NCBI RefSeq assembly: GCF_002632615.1
Contig: NZ_NITZ01000004.1
Span: forward strand, 197,077-261,076
Length of the DNA stretch: 64,000 bases
Source of the DNA: Xenorhabdus miraniensis
Lineage (GTDB): Bacteria > Pseudomonadota > Gammaproteobacteria > Enterobacterales > Enterobacteriaceae
Reading direction: 5' to 3'
The notes beneath the pieces were generated by a model. That model saw only the letters and a list, made by a program, of their open reading frames with translations. It was not told the DNA's origin and did not search any database. The translations under genes and the position numbers were made by a program. Below are positions 29,644-39,609 of this stretch, in pieces; within the stretch, counting starts at the first letter, position 1; each line of letters starts with the position of its first letter.

Positions 29644-31158
29644 ATGTCACAACAACAGCAGGGAGCTGAACACGCTCCTGACTTAAATAATGAACTGAAA
29701 ACACGCCGTGAGAAACTGGCTGTACTGCGCAGCAACGGCATTGCTTTCCCAAATGATTTTCGTCGCGAAAACATTTCCGAAGATCTGCACGCAAAATACG
29801 ATGATAAGACGAAGGAAGAGTTGGAAGAGCTGGATATCGAAGTGACCGTTGCTGGTCGCATGATGACTCGTCGTATCATGGGTAAGGCATCTTTTGCAAC
29901 CTTGCAGGACAAGGGCGGCCGCATTCAGATCTACGTTTCCCGTGATGACTTGCCGGAAGGTATTTACAATACTCAGTTCAAAAAATGGGATTTAGGTGAC
30001 ATTTTAGGTGCACGCGGTAAGTTGTTCAAAACTCAAACGGGTGAACTTTCCATTCACTGTACCGAACTGCGTCTGCTGACTAAAGCATTACGTCCACTGC
30101 CGGATAAATTCCACGGTTTGGCGGATCAGGAAACCCGTTATCGCCAGCGTTATTTGGATCTGATCTCGAACGATGAATCACGTAAGGCATTCCAGATTCG
30201 TTCTCGCGTGATGTCTGCATTACGTAACTTCATGACCCAGAAAGACTTCATGGAAGTTGAAACGCCAATGATGCAGGCGATTCCGGGGGGGGCAAGTGCG
30301 CGTCCATTCATTACGCACCACAATGCGCTGGATATCGACATGTACCTGCGTATTGCGCCAGAATTGTATCTGAAGCGTCTGGTTGTCGGTGGTTTTGAAC
30401 GCGTTTTCGAAATCAACCGTAACTTCCGTAACGAAGGCGTTTCTCCGCGTCACAACCCTGAGTTCACCATGATGGAACTCTACATGGCTTACGCGGATTA
30501 CCAAGATCTGATTGTACTGACCGAAGAACTGTTCCGTACTCTGACTCAAGAAGTGTTGGGTACAACGCTGGTGCAATATGGTGAACAAGAGTTCGATTTC
30601 GGCAAACCTTTCGTCAAAATGACCATGAAAGAAGCGATCTGCAAATATCGTCCAGAAACCAATATGGCGGACTTGGATGATATGGATAAAGCCGTTGCTA
30701 TCGCGAAATCCTTGGGCATTGACATTGAAAAAGGTTGGGGCTTGGGTCGTGTTCAGTGTGAAATCTTTGAAGAAACCGCAGAAAGTCACTTGATTCAGCC
30801 GACTTTCATTACAGAATATCCGGCAGAAGTTTCTCCGTTGGCACGTCGTAACGATGAAAACCCATTCATTACTGACCGTTTTGAGTTCTTCATCGGTGGT
30901 CGTGAAATCGGTAACGGCTTCTCGGAGCTGAATGACGCGGAAGATCAGGCAGAGCGTTTCGCAGAGCAAGTTCGCCAGAAAGACGAAGGTGATGACGAAG
31001 CGATGTTCTATGATGAAGACTACATCACTGCACTGGAACATGGCTTGCCACCAACAGCGGGTTTGGGGATCGGTATCGACCGTATGGTGATGTTGTTCAC
31101 TAACAGCCATACTATCCGTGATGTCATCCTGTTCCCGGCAATGCGTCCGAATAAATAA
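29644..31158 (+). CDS. lysS: Lysyl-tRNA synthetase (class II)
   Basis: 504 residues (E. coli 505). OB-fold anticodon-binding domain (about 60-150), then the class II core: motif 1 in [14 protein letters not shown], motif 2 [20 protein letters not shown] and motif 3 [12 protein letters not shown]. Cotranscribed with prfB, as in E. coli (spacing nine bases). A clear terminator ends the operon, and the tRNA-Gly gene with the accessory island comes next. Confidence 0.97.
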   Translation: MSQQQQGAEHAPDLNNELKTRREKLAVLRSNGIAFPNDFRRENISEDLHAKYDDKTKEELEELDIEVTVAGRMMTRRIMGKASFATLQDKGGRIQIYVSRDDLPEGIYNTQFKKWDLGDILGARGKLFKTQTGELSIHCTELRLLTKALRPLPDKFHGLADQETRYRQRYLDLISNDESRKAFQIRSRVMSALRNFMTQKDFMEVETPMMQAIPGGASARPFITHHNALDIDMYLRIAPELYLKRLVVGGFERVFEINRNFRNEGVSPRHNPEFTMMELYMAYADYQDLIVLTEELFRTLTQEVLGTTLVQYGEQEFDFGKPFVKMTMKEAICKYRPETNMADLDDMDKAVAIAKSLGIDIEKGWGLGRVQCEIFEETAESHLIQPTFITEYPAEVSPLARRNDENPFITDRFEFFIGGREIGNGFSELNDAEDQAERFAEQVRQKDEGDDEAMFYDEDYITALEHGLPPTAGLGIGIDRMVMLFTNSHTIRDVILFPAMRPNK

Positions 31159-31183
31159 TCATTTTTTGATTAAAATCCGCCAA

Positions 31184-31217
31184 ACACCCTGCCAGATTAA
31201 CTGACAGGGTGTTTTTT
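31184..31217 (+). terminator. Terminator of prfB-lysS
   Basis: ACACCCTG/CAGGGTGT stem (31184-31191, 31205-31212) with an inner CAG/CTG, then five T. Confidence 0.9.
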
Positions 31218-31278
31218 ATACATATAAGAAAGGATGAAGCAACCGGCTGAAATATAGATAAATATTATCGATAATCAC

Positions 31279-31307
31279 TTGCTGAGAGCAGGTAACAGGT
31301 ATATATT
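31279..31307 (+). promoter_or_regulatory. Putative promoter of tRNA-Gly
   Basis: TTGCTG (31279-31284), 17 bases, TATATT (31302-31307), about 21 bases ahead of the tRNA 5' end. Confidence 0.5.
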
Positions 31308-31328
31308 TGTCAACGCTACTTCATTGAT

Positions 31329-31402
31329 GCGAGTGTAGTTCAATGGTAGAACGAGAGCTTCCCAAGCTCTATACGAGGGTTCGATTCCCTTCACTCGCTC
31401 CA
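31329..31402 (+). tRNA. glyU: tRNA-Gly (CCC)
   Basis: GCGAGTG/CACTCGC acceptor stem, D-loop TAGTTCAATGGTAGAAC, anticodon stem AGAGC/GCTCT with loop TTCCCAA (anticodon CCC, 31361-31363), T-arm with GGTTCGATTC, and encoded TCCA. Near-identical to E. coli glyU. The 3' end faces the accessory region, and a tRNA 3' end is a usual attachment site for tyrosine-recombinase islands. Confidence 0.97.
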
Positions 31403-31587
31403 AATAAACATCTTCCACAGTCAATAAAAGTCTACCAATCCCTGTAAAATAAAAGAAAAACCCAAAATTACGCTCTATTATTGTCTACTGATATCTATTG
31501 CAATATACCCCAATCAGGGGGTATGTATGGGGGTGTATTTTTGCACCCCTAAAAAAGTACCCCCACAGTTGCGAGGATGCTAGACAT

Positions 31588-31626
31588 ATGAAACTAACAG
31601 CCCGGCAGATTCGGTGTGGAATGTGA
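31588..31626 (+). pseudogene. Relic of a P4-type integrase N-terminus
   Basis: ATG 31588 followed by MKLTARQIRCGM then TGA. P4-like integrases beside tRNA genes typically begin MKLTARQ(V/I) and go on with DTAKPKDK.., so the first seven or eight codons match and the rest is gone. The preceding 31500-31575 has repeated runs of GGGGTAT/ACCCCC of the kind found before such integrases. No further integrase sequence seen to 31680. Evidence is short but position next to tRNA-Gly is right. Confidence 0.55.
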
Positions 31627-31686
31627 GGCAGGGGGAGGTGGGTGATGGTGGGTTGGGTGAACAGACGGAATAAAGCCGAGAAATAA

Positions 31687-31712
31687 TTAACCCGCAGGAA
31701 GTTGCGGGTTAA
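31687..31712 (-). terminator. Terminator of the lectin gene
   Basis: Perfect 10-bp stem TTAACCCGCA/TGCGGGTTAA, six-base loop; on the minus strand it continues TTATTT. Confidence 0.75.
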
Positions 31713-31721
31713 ATAATTTCG

Positions 31722-32108
31722 CTATCTATTTATTTCTTCAAGGGAACTTAAAGTCGCGGAAGACTCCACTATGATATCAACTGAAAATTCACCTGAATTA
31801 TCACCGTATGTGCCCGGAGAGTCATCAAATAAAAGTATCAACTCGCCATCTATAGGGACTCTTCTGCGTAGTACGCCATTTCCTATTTTGTAGGTTTTGT
31901 TGGCAATTTTAGCAATTAAAGATAGGCTGGGTTTTGCAGGTTGGTAAACTGGCATGGTACCTTCAGGTGCTGCCCAGTTAGTATCACCGTTGCCGTATTT
32001 TACCCAGCCTTTGGCGACAACAGATATCACATCTCCTGCTTTAAGCAAAAGCCCTGTAGGTTGACCTTGTTCAAGGTTAGCAGAAATAGTTCCAGACCAA
32101 TCATACAT
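31722..32108 (-). CDS. PA-I-like galactophilic lectin (LecA family)
   Basis: 128 residues from ATG 32108; GGAGGT lies within the codons of an in-frame ATG 18 bases upstream, so the later start is right. Similarity to Pseudomonas LecA over the whole length: YDWSGTISANLEQGQ, GDVISVVAKGWVKYG and the calcium-site loop DDSPGTYGDNSGEFSVD, which aligns with LecA DVPGTYGNNSGSFSVN (Asn107 replaced by Asp). The galactose-contact loop (LecA HPDQG) is replaced by other residues, so sugar specificity may differ. No signal peptide, as in LecA. Similar lectins are known in Photorhabdus. Confidence 0.85.
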   Translation of the reverse strand: MYDWSGTISANLEQGQPTGLLLKAGDVISVVAKGWVKYGNGDTNWAAPEGTMPVYQPAKPSLSLIAKIANKTYKIGNGVLRRRVPIDGELILLFDDSPGTYGDNSGEFSVDIIVESSATLSSLEEINR

Positions 32109-32126
32109 AGCATTACCTCCAATCAT

Positions 32127-33084
32127 TATATTAAAGTGACTTTAACAGAGTTTATGTGGCAGGTAGGGGCGTATCCCATTAGCAAATATTAATAAAATCA
32201 ATTCATCAATATTAGGGAGGATTCTTGGATTAAGATGACACAGAATAGCGGATTGGACACTAATAAAATCTATTTCCTCTATAGTTGATGATGGTTGTTA
32301 TGATAAAGCGGGGTTTCCCGTCTTATAACCCCTTGATTCCCTTAATCTCTGGCACAGTGACAGAATTGCGTAAAATCAATCAGTTAGCTAAAGAAGAAAT
32401 TATCCTATTTTAACTCTTTGATTTAATTGAATTCCCGTCCTGAGCGGTAATTAAGTAAAAGCAATCGGTTATGTAAAGGTGAGATTTATCACTTTTAGCT
32501 CTCAGTCTTCTTCTTGATGCAGGACTCTTTGAAATTAAGGAGTCACCAGTTTCGGAGGCTCCTCTTTTTTACTGAACATGACAACTACGAGACTTATTTG
32601 GGAAATTCCAAAAAAGGCCGTCTGCGAGCCGAGAACTATTGTTAAATGGGATTTGAAAGCCTATTAAGGTGGTAACACATTAATAGGTGTGCACAGTTAA
32701 CACCTTGAAATACAGTGAATTTATTGCGTTTATCCAGCACATAAATCAACTATTGGGATTTCCGCAATGATTATGCCAAAGTGACAGCCTCGGATAAATC
32801 AATGAGTTATAAACGACATGGAAGGCTTGAGTTGAAGCTGTCATGATGGTTGAAATTCTAACCATCTTTTGACTGCTCAGCTGAATTTCCCGATTTTAAA
32901 TTGGATAAATTTTCGTCCTATAAACCCGCTAAAAGTTGCAGGTTAATATCCATCCAATATTGTAATGGCTCAAATCTGCGGCAATCAGGGTGGAAATCAC
33001 CCTAGTTGGATAACTCGTTGATAACCTCGGAATCCGCCACTGGAGGGCGGGTTTTCCACCTTTAGATTAGTGATTCGCCAACCA
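32127..33084. other. Gene-poor stretch with decayed sequence
   Basis: About 960 bases with no convincing gene. A 37-codon frame (ATG 32300 to 32413, MIKRGFPSYNPLIPLIS...) looks coding but has no ribosome binding site. Hairpins with T-runs lie at 32845-32870 (GATGGTT/AACCATC, TTTT) and 33031-33055 (AATCCGCC/GGCGGGTT, TTTT). Probably remains of former genes. Confidence 0.5.
33031..33055 (+). terminator. Terminator-like hairpin in gene-poor stretch
   Basis: AATCCGCC/GGCGGGTT stem, seven-base loop, T-run. No intact gene upstream on the plus strand; may be left over from a lost one. Confidence 0.5.
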
Positions 33085-33339
33085 TCACATATTAGGCCAC
33101 TGACTGCTGGCTTTAAACAGCATACCAATACCGGCGGTAGGGTAAGTACTGCCGGGACCCTCGGTCTCGAGAACAACTTTAATGATGGGCGTTGTATTGG
33201 CGCGGATGACTATCGGTAGTGTAAACAATGTACCAGAAATACATTGCGGGCCTCTGTCAGAGGGTTCCATTCTAAAGCCTTGTCTGGTTACCGGGACATT
33301 ATCCACATAGACCAAAACCTCCGCCCGCCCGATCCCACC
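33085..33339 (-). pseudogene. C-terminal fragment of an unknown protein
   Basis: Open frame of about 84 codons with no ATG at its head; it begins after a stop at 33340-33342 with GGIGRAEVLVYVDNVPVTRQ and ends KASSQWPNM. A +1 shift upstream would read on through TFGKVGSGGR, consistent with a frameshifted longer gene. Family not recognised. No ribosome binding site at the only possible start (TTG 33315). Confidence 0.35.
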
Positions 33340-33481
33340 TTACCGAAAGTTACCTGTTGTTGATTTTGGTTATCTTTCGATATCTGTCCCAAATATGTCC
33401 CACCTTTTTAACCTGTTGAGGTTTCATATTGCCTTTTGTTATCCTTGGATTATTATAAATTGGGCTAATGTGAGGTATTAA

Positions 33482-34246
33482 ATGAAAAAGTTGATTATTT
33501 TGTTAGCAGGGACTGCTTTACTGTCTGGGTGTTCTATTGTGGCCGATATAATGAAACTTAAAGAAGAAAAACGAAGTGCCACCACCATTTCTCAGAAGTT
33601 CAATTTTTTGATACATGTGTCAGAAGAAATAAATCATAAACCTAATGGCGTAAGAAACCCAGAGCCTTTTAAAAGCATTAGAAATCAATACATAAAAGAA
33701 GTTTCTTTAACCAAAGAATCCGATGACTTCAAAGAAGAACTCGTCAAAAACTGCTTTTGGAACGATGACACTTTTGGTGAAGCGTCTAAATGTACATATG
33801 AATTTTATAGAAATAAAATAAATATAGAACAAGCCGCTAGCAAAGCCACTAGAGAGGTAAAGAATCGAGCGACTAGACTACACCAAATCAGAATGGAAGA
33901 TGCCCATAATATAGCCAAAACCGTCATCGAAGAAGGTGGTGCAGAATTCACAGAAGTAAATATAGGTAGATTCTGTCGTGCATCATCCAGAGTGGTTGCA
34001 ACTGCTTATGCAAGCGTTGTAAATACTTATCATATTTATGATCTCGAAGCCGATAAAATTATGCTTCTTGGTCTTACAGATAAAGCTTTTGTACGCCTTA
34101 AGAAAAAAGTGACCTCAGATAAGCGAGGTATTGCTATGGTGCGCAACAATTATCGAGATCAAGAAATAGTTTATGAGGCATACGATGTGCTTTGTCACGC
34201 AAACCCCAAAGCATATATTCTTAACTATAAGAAGATATTTCGTTGA
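33482..34246 (+). CDS. Orphan lipoprotein of unknown function
   Basis: 254 residues. Signal peptide with lipobox LLSGC (Cys17), so exported and lipid-anchored; Ser at +2 points to the outer membrane. The mature part is basic and helical, with no domain I recognise. Cysteines occur in LVKNCFWNDD, ASKCTYEFY, IGRFCRASS and DVLCHANP. No partner gene; AT-rich island context. A second orphan lipoprotein lies at 37058. Confidence 0.75.
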   Translation: MKKLIILLAGTALLSGCSIVADIMKLKEEKRSATTISQKFNFLIHVSEEINHKPNGVRNPEPFKSIRNQYIKEVSLTKESDDFKEELVKNCFWNDDTFGEASKCTYEFYRNKINIEQAASKATREVKNRATRLHQIRMEDAHNIAKTVIEEGGAEFTEVNIGRFCRASSRVVATAYASVVNTYHIYDLEADKIMLLGLTDKAFVRLKKKVTSDKRGIAMVRNNYRDQEIVYEAYDVLCHANPKAYILNYKKIFR

Positions 34247-34416
34247 TTATACAAGCCCTCACCTGAACTGCAACCTAATAACTGTAACATTAACTTGCTG
34301 ATTTTTATAATGACGCAAATCTGCGTCATCTCAAAGTGGGATATTCCATCTTGGGTGTCACCATTTCGATGATACCTTTAGCGCTTACAAGGTTACTTAA
34401 TGTAATTGAGTGACTA

Positions 34417-34916
34417 GGAGTTGTTGACGTTTTATGTTCATCATTTATTCCACCCACATTGGCAGCCAGACAATGATAAACGCCAGTGCTAACATACTGA
34501 CGTAATTTCGTTCTAATTTATCGTATCTTGTTGCTATTGCACGAAAATGTTTAATTCTGGCAAACGCATTTTCCACTAAATGACGATAACGGTATAAACA
34601 GTTATCAATCTTCTTATCCAATTTTCGACTGTTTTTCCGGTAGGGAATGATCGGTGTCGCGCCTTATTGTTTGACGACTTCCCTGAATGTTTCGCTATCG
34701 TAACCCTTATCTGCAATCACAAAATCTGAGGCTGGAGATTGTGTGACGAGACTTTCAGCATGGACGATGTCATGCGTTTGACCGCCTGACAACTTCCCTA
34801 AAGATGTTGATAACATGGTTCTTGGCATGATGGGCTGGGGTAACAGTTTTTTCGCGAAGACAATGATACCAGCTCATCATGCTGTTCAAATTCCCCTCAC
34901 AAAACGTCAACACTCC
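34417..34916 (-). mobile_element. Internally deleted IS5-family element
   Basis: Imperfect terminal repeats GGAGTTGTTGACGTTTTATG (34417) and, reversed, GGAGTGTTGACGTTTTGTG (to 34916), flanked on both sides by CTA, a 3-bp target duplication (34414-34416, 34917-34919). Inside on the minus strand is the 3' part of a DDE transposase: ASDFVIADKGYDSETFREVV, then a TAA, then RYRHLVENAFARIKHFRAIA and YVSMLALAFIIVWLPMW. The 5' half is missing: 500 bp instead of the usual 800-900. Nonfunctional. Confidence 0.8.
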
Positions 34917-35025
34917 CTAGGTAATTGTCGTACCGCTACTTTCAGCTCTTTGAGCGTTAATAACAACGTTCTTGTTTCCATTACCATTAGTATAATTGAC
35001 GATAATCGTTTCAATTTCGGCTGTA

Positions 35026-36216
35026 CTATGAATGTTGGTTTTTTGTTTTGGGCGTCCTGTACTGGGTAAAGGCGATTAAAACAAGGCAAATCAGAGCAAG
35101 GACGAAAAGTCCCCACATTAAACCTGTCGCAGTTGTTGTATGCCCGCTGGTGAAAAACCATAATACGATAGCTGCTCCGGCCATTTTGAGTGTCCCTTGT
35201 AAAGCACTGCCTGTTCCGGATAGTTCTGGATGCCGATGTAAACTGATCCCCAGTAATAACGGAGAAGAAAGCCCACATCCCAGCCCCACCGTAAAACTAT
35301 AAATCATGATAAATGCAATGGATAATATCTGTGTAAAATGCACTGAAATGAGGGCTGCTGCTGTAAATAACAATAATAACGGAAGCGAAACCCTAAGAAT
35401 CTTTTCGGGGGCTGAGTGTGACAACCATTTTTTTGTTAGCAATGAGCCTATAACAATGCCAGCAGAATAAACCATAAATAGATATCCATTCTGTGACGAA
35501 GATAAATTAAACTGTGTCTGAAATATAAAAGGACTGGCAGTAAAATAGCCAATGGTAATGGCAAATAAAACAGCAGATACAACACTGTATATAACAAAAT
35601 TAACGTCAGATAACAGAATTTGAAAACCTGTTATTTTTCCATTGCTTGTTGATTTCATCGGGGAGGTTTCCGGCAGCGTCATTTTTACAAAAAAAGCACC
35701 TACCAGCATCATTATGGCGAGGGCGATAAAATTAAATTTCCATGGCAGATATTGTGTGATATATCCACCTATAACAGGAGCAAAAGCAGGTGAAACCTGT
35801 GATGCCATCGAAAAAATAGCCAGCGACTTGGATAATTCCGTTTTATCCCGGAAAGTATCACTGAGTATAGCCCTGCTAATAACGGGACATCCACCTGCAC
35901 CAATACCGGTCAGAAGCCGGAATAGCGACAATGTGTGAAATGATTCGGCCATAGAGGTCAGATAATTACCAACAGCGGAAAATAATAAGGAAAACAAAAT
36001 TACAGGTATACGTCCGTGTTTATCAGAAAGTGGGCCATAAAAAAGCTGAGACACGGCAAAGCCAAATAGATAATAAACGACAAGGCTTTGTGCCTGATTA
36101 TTAGTAATTGCCAGTGCAGATTTTATTGCAGGTAACGCTGGATTATAGAGGTCTATGGAAAATAATCCCAACACCAGGATAACACACGAATTAATAATGA
36201 TTAATTTTGATTTCAT
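35026..36216 (-). CDS. MFS drug-efflux transporter, Bcr/CflA type
   Basis: 396 residues, about 12 membrane helices. DHA1 features: SIDLYNPALPAIKSAL near the N-terminus, motif A FYGPLSDKHGRIPVILFS after helix 2, and motif C-like GIGAGGCPVISRAIL in helix 5. The Bcr/CflA group exports bicyclomycin, chloramphenicol and others; the substrate here is unknown. Upstream on the same strand is the truncated 3' end of a TPP-dependent enzyme gene, so this pump may be what remains of a biosynthetic or resistance unit cut by an IS3 element. Confidence 0.85.
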   Translation of the reverse strand: MKSKLIIINSCVILVLGLFSIDLYNPALPAIKSALAITNNQAQSLVVYYLFGFAVSQLFYGPLSDKHGRIPVILFSLLFSAVGNYLTSMAESFHTLSLFRLLTGIGAGGCPVISRAILSDTFRDKTELSKSLAIFSMASQVSPAFAPVIGGYITQYLPWKFNFIALAIMMLVGAFFVKMTLPETSPMKSTSNGKITGFQILLSDVNFVIYSVVSAVLFAITIGYFTASPFIFQTQFNLSSSQNGYLFMVYSAGIVIGSLLTKKWLSHSAPEKILRVSLPLLLLFTAAALISVHFTQILSIAFIMIYSFTVGLGCGLSSPLLLGISLHRHPELSGTGSALQGTLKMAGAAIVLWFFTSGHTTTATGLMWGLFVLALICLVLIAFTQYRTPKTKNQHS

Positions 36217-36237
36217 GTCTTTATACTCTTCATAAGA

Positions 36238-36899
<662 letters not shown>

Positions 36900-37057
36900 A
36901 TTCAATACAGGCTCTTTTATATTAGCATCAGGCCATATCCTCATTTAGCTTTTGCCTCCTCATGTATGTCAGTCATTGACGGAGCAATTTAGTCACTCTG
37001 TATTTTCCTTTCATTTACAGGTATACTGCCGCTCCGTTTTTATAGATTGATCTTTAA

Positions 37058-37393
37058 ATGATAAGAAAACTACTATTATTGTCAGTACTTGTTATGGCAG
37101 GTTGCTCTACTGGCAGAATACCGACAGATAATCTTTCGTCACTCACCAATAATGAATTGTGTCGTACCCTTGGTGAAAATTATATTAATAGCACAGAATT
37201 ATTTAAGGTTATGAATGAAGTTTTCGATCGCGTTGGTTCAATAGATATTCAGGAATGCAAAGCCATTGCTAATGAGGTTAAGCTCACTGAAATTTCTCTT
37301 AGAAATATGCAATGGCAGAATAATATAAATAGCATGAATACTAAGTTCATGGAAGATGCAATGAAAATAATGAAATCACAGAATGGGTTCTAA
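37058..37393 (+). CDS. Small orphan lipoprotein
   Basis: 111 residues, signal with lipobox VMAGC (Cys16), Ser at +2. Mature part about 95 residues, mostly helical, two further Cys (NELCRTLG, IQECKAIA) and a Met/Asn-rich end (NNINSMNTKFMEDAMKIMKS). Not recognised. A short hairpin GCGCTC/GAGCGC (37401-37418) follows. Flanked by the IS3 remnant and the benE-like gene; no evident operon. Confidence 0.7.
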   Translation: MIRKLLLLSVLVMAGCSTGRIPTDNLSSLTNNELCRTLGENYINSTELFKVMNEVFDRVGSIDIQECKAIANEVKLTEISLRNMQWQNNINSMNTKFMEDAMKIMKSQNGF

Positions 37394-37444
37394 TATTTAT
37401 GCGCTCTTTATTGAGCGCGAATATAATTAACTGATTCAATCATA

Positions 37445-38665
37445 TTATGATTTATTGCTGGCTCTTTTGTTTATTTTCCTGTTCCATCGATAGAAGAGGG
37501 TGTTTTTTAATATAGCGTGAGCCATGATTCCACCGATCAATCCCCAAAATGCGGAACTGATACCCAATAAATTTGCCCCTGATGCTGTGATCAGAAAGCA
37601 GATAATGGCAGCATCTCTTGTATATTGATCCTTGATTGCTTGATGCAAACTATTTGTGAAAGTACCAAGGAGAGCTAATCCAGCTAAAATTCTTATTAAT
37701 GGAATTGGAAAAGCGTCGAACAAATAGAAAATGGCTCCGCCAAAAATGCCTGCCAGCAGATAGAAAAAACCAGCACTGACTGCGGCAACATATCGTTTAC
37801 TTGGATCTGGATGGACATCTTTTCCCATACAAATGGCTGCCGTAATAGCGGCAATACAAATACTGAATCCACCAAAAGGTGCCATAATTATTGTCATCAA
37901 CGATGTCCAAATAAGTAATTTGGATGCACGAGGAGGATATCCCGCCGCCTGTAAGGTGGCGATTCCCGGTGCATTTTGTGATGCCATCGTGACGATAAAA
38001 AATGGAATGCCTACGCCAATGAGTGTGGTTGCGCTAAAGTGCGGCATAATAAATTCAGGTATGGAAAATGTGATGTTTCCACTCACCAAATTTAAATCGC
38101 CGCTGAGAATACAGATAATCAAGCCAACCGCCAGCGTCGAGATGATGGCGTATAACGGAAAATAGCGGCGGAAAATTAAGTAAACAAGTAGCATGGCACT
38201 ACAAAGCCAAAAGTTGACTTGTAGCATTTCAAATGCCTCCAAACCAAAGCGGAGTAATATCCCGGCAAGCATTGCCGCCGCTATGGTATGTGGAATGTAG
38301 TTCATTAATTTAGCAAATAGTCCGGTGATACCGCATATCAACATTAATGCCGAAGCAAAGATAAAAATACCGATGGCTTCATTAACGGAGGTATCTGGAA
38401 AATTTGTCGCCAATAATGCAATTCCTGGTGTTGACCAAGCCGTTAAAATGGGAGTGCGGTAATAGAGTGACAACCCAATTGTCGTGACACCCATTCCTAT
38501 ACCGAGCATAACTAGCCAAGCACCTATTTGTGCTGGTTCGACACCGATTGCCGTCACGGCTTGGAGAATTATCGCAACTGAACTAGCATAGCCAACTAAT
38601 ACCGCAACAAACCCTGTGATGAGTGTTACTGGTGAGAAATCCCTAAAAAATGATAGCTTAGGCAT
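37445..38665 (-). CDS. BenE/YdcO-family transporter
   Basis: 406 residues, 11-12 membrane helices. Recognised as the benzoate:H+ symporter (BenE) family: TGFVAVLVGYASSVAIILQA at the start, TAWSTPGIALLAT, and ASQNAPGIATLQAAGYPPRA in the middle. In E. coli the homologue ydcO is divergent from sutR (ydcN), the same layout as here with the XRE-cupin gene. True substrate is uncertain. AGGTAATG upstream of the start. The palindromic operator (38683-38728) lies 18 bases before the start codon. Confidence 0.88.
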   Translation of the reverse strand: MPKLSFFRDFSPVTLITGFVAVLVGYASSVAIILQAVTAIGVEPAQIGAWLVMLGIGMGVTTIGLSLYYRTPILTAWSTPGIALLATNFPDTSVNEAIGIFIFASALMLICGITGLFAKLMNYIPHTIAAAMLAGILLRFGLEAFEMLQVNFWLCSAMLLVYLIFRRYFPLYAIISTLAVGLIICILSGDLNLVSGNITFSIPEFIMPHFSATTLIGVGIPFFIVTMASQNAPGIATLQAAGYPPRASKLLIWTSLMTIIMAPFGGFSICIAAITAAICMGKDVHPDPSKRYVAAVSAGFFYLLAGIFGGAIFYLFDAFPIPLIRILAGLALLGTFTNSLHQAIKDQYTRDAAIICFLITASGANLLGISSAFWGLIGGIMAHAILKNTLFYRWNRKINKRASNKS

Positions 38666-38682
38666 ATGACATTACCTATCGG

Positions 38683-38728
38683 ACGTTATAACGGACGATG
38701 GTGAGAATATCATCGTCCGTTATAACGT
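38683..38728. promoter_or_regulatory. Palindromic operator between benE-like and XRE-cupin genes
   Basis: Perfect 18-bp inverted repeat, arms 38683-38700 and 38711-38728, 10-base loop. Each arm contains the 10-bp palindrome CGTTATAACG (38684-38693, 38718-38727). Two identical self-palindromic sites 34 bp apart, between divergent genes one of which encodes a DNA-binding regulator, strongly suggest its binding sites. Confidence 0.75.
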
Positions 38729-38763
38729 TCAATCATGAATTTATTTCTTTTGAGAAAGCATCA

Positions 38764-39327
38764 ATGAGTGATATCACATCGAAAATTGCTGAAAAATTTA
38801 AAATATTAAGAGCTTCCCGAGGGTTAAGCCTCAGTCAGGCGGCGAAATTGACGGGAGTCAGTAAGGCGATGCTTGGGCAAATTGAACGTGGTCAATCAAG
38901 CCCGACGATTTCGACACTGTGGAAAATCGCGACAGGCTTTAATATTGCTTTTTCAACTTTTTTAGAAGGGGCGTCTCCCCAATCTCAGCCTGTATTACAC
39001 CGATTTAATGAATTACCGATCTTTGAACAAAACAACTCAGGCATGCGTGTAACGCCACTTATACCTTTTGATGACGAACTTTTTACTGATTTGCTCAAAA
39101 TAGAATTAATACCGGGTGCTTCAAGTGAATCTTCTCCGCATGAATTCGGAGTGATAGAGCATGTTATTGTACTTAGTGGGGAGTTAGATCTCCGTCTTAA
39201 TGACACTTGGCATAAAATCTCAGCGGGTGAATCCATGCGTTTTCATGCTGATTGTTACCATGTTTATGCTAATTCAGGCGATGAAACCGTGGTTATCCAT
39301 GACCTCATTCACTATCCTCATAATTGA
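38764..39327 (+). CDS. XRE-family regulator with cupin domain (SutR/YdcN-like)
   Basis: 187 residues from ATG 38764 (GAGAAAG upstream); in-frame codons back to 38698 would run into the operator and are not used. Cro/C1 HTH (about 10-65, with SQAAKLTGVSKAMLGQIERG) and a C-terminal cupin (about 105-180, HVIVLSGELDLRLNDTWHKI). E. coli SutR is divergent from ydcO and linked with sulfur use. Here the regulator most likely controls itself and the benE-like gene through the CGTTATAACG pair. Confidence 0.85.
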   Translation: MSDITSKIAEKFKILRASRGLSLSQAAKLTGVSKAMLGQIERGQSSPTISTLWKIATGFNIAFSTFLEGASPQSQPVLHRFNELPIFEQNNSGMRVTPLIPFDDELFTDLLKIELIPGASSESSPHEFGVIEHVIVLSGELDLRLNDTWHKISAGESMRFHADCYHVYANSGDETVVIHDLIHYPHN

Positions 39328-39539
39328 CCTATGGTGTTGTATATCGTGTTGGCATATGGATTTGCCACCTAATAACGGTCTACCCAAGGTTTTTACAAAA
39401 TGCTTGATAGTCGTTTAATATTTTCTTCAATTTCGGTCGGTGTATGGGCTGTATACCTTAAAAGAACACTTTTGACAGCACGGTAGGAAGGGCAAACTAC
39501 ATCAATCTTTGCCATGGAAAATAAAGAGCATGGAAAATC

Positions 39540-39569
39540 AGGTATTGGCGTAGTAATACACCAATACCT
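39540..39569 (-). terminator. Hairpin downstream of the MOA-like gene
   Basis: 9-bp stem AGGTATTGG/CCAATACCT with a 12-base loop, 41 bases past the stop on the minus strand. No strong T-tract. Nothing else seen in 39328-39600. Confidence 0.45.
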
Positions 39570-39609
39570 AAAAACAATAAAAACCGAGGTGGAATACGGG
39601 ACTAATAAT

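Noticed and set aside
30220..31110. Long antisense frame inside lysS
   Set aside because: Shadow of a highly conserved gene; no independent evidence.
32300..32413. 37-codon frame MIKRGFPSYNPLIP..
   Set aside because: Looks coding but has no ribosome binding site, neighbours or recognised family; mentioned only under the gene-poor stretch.
34815..35302. Plus-strand frames over the IS5 remnant and MFS gene
   Set aside because: Antisense to the MFS gene and IS; no start signals.
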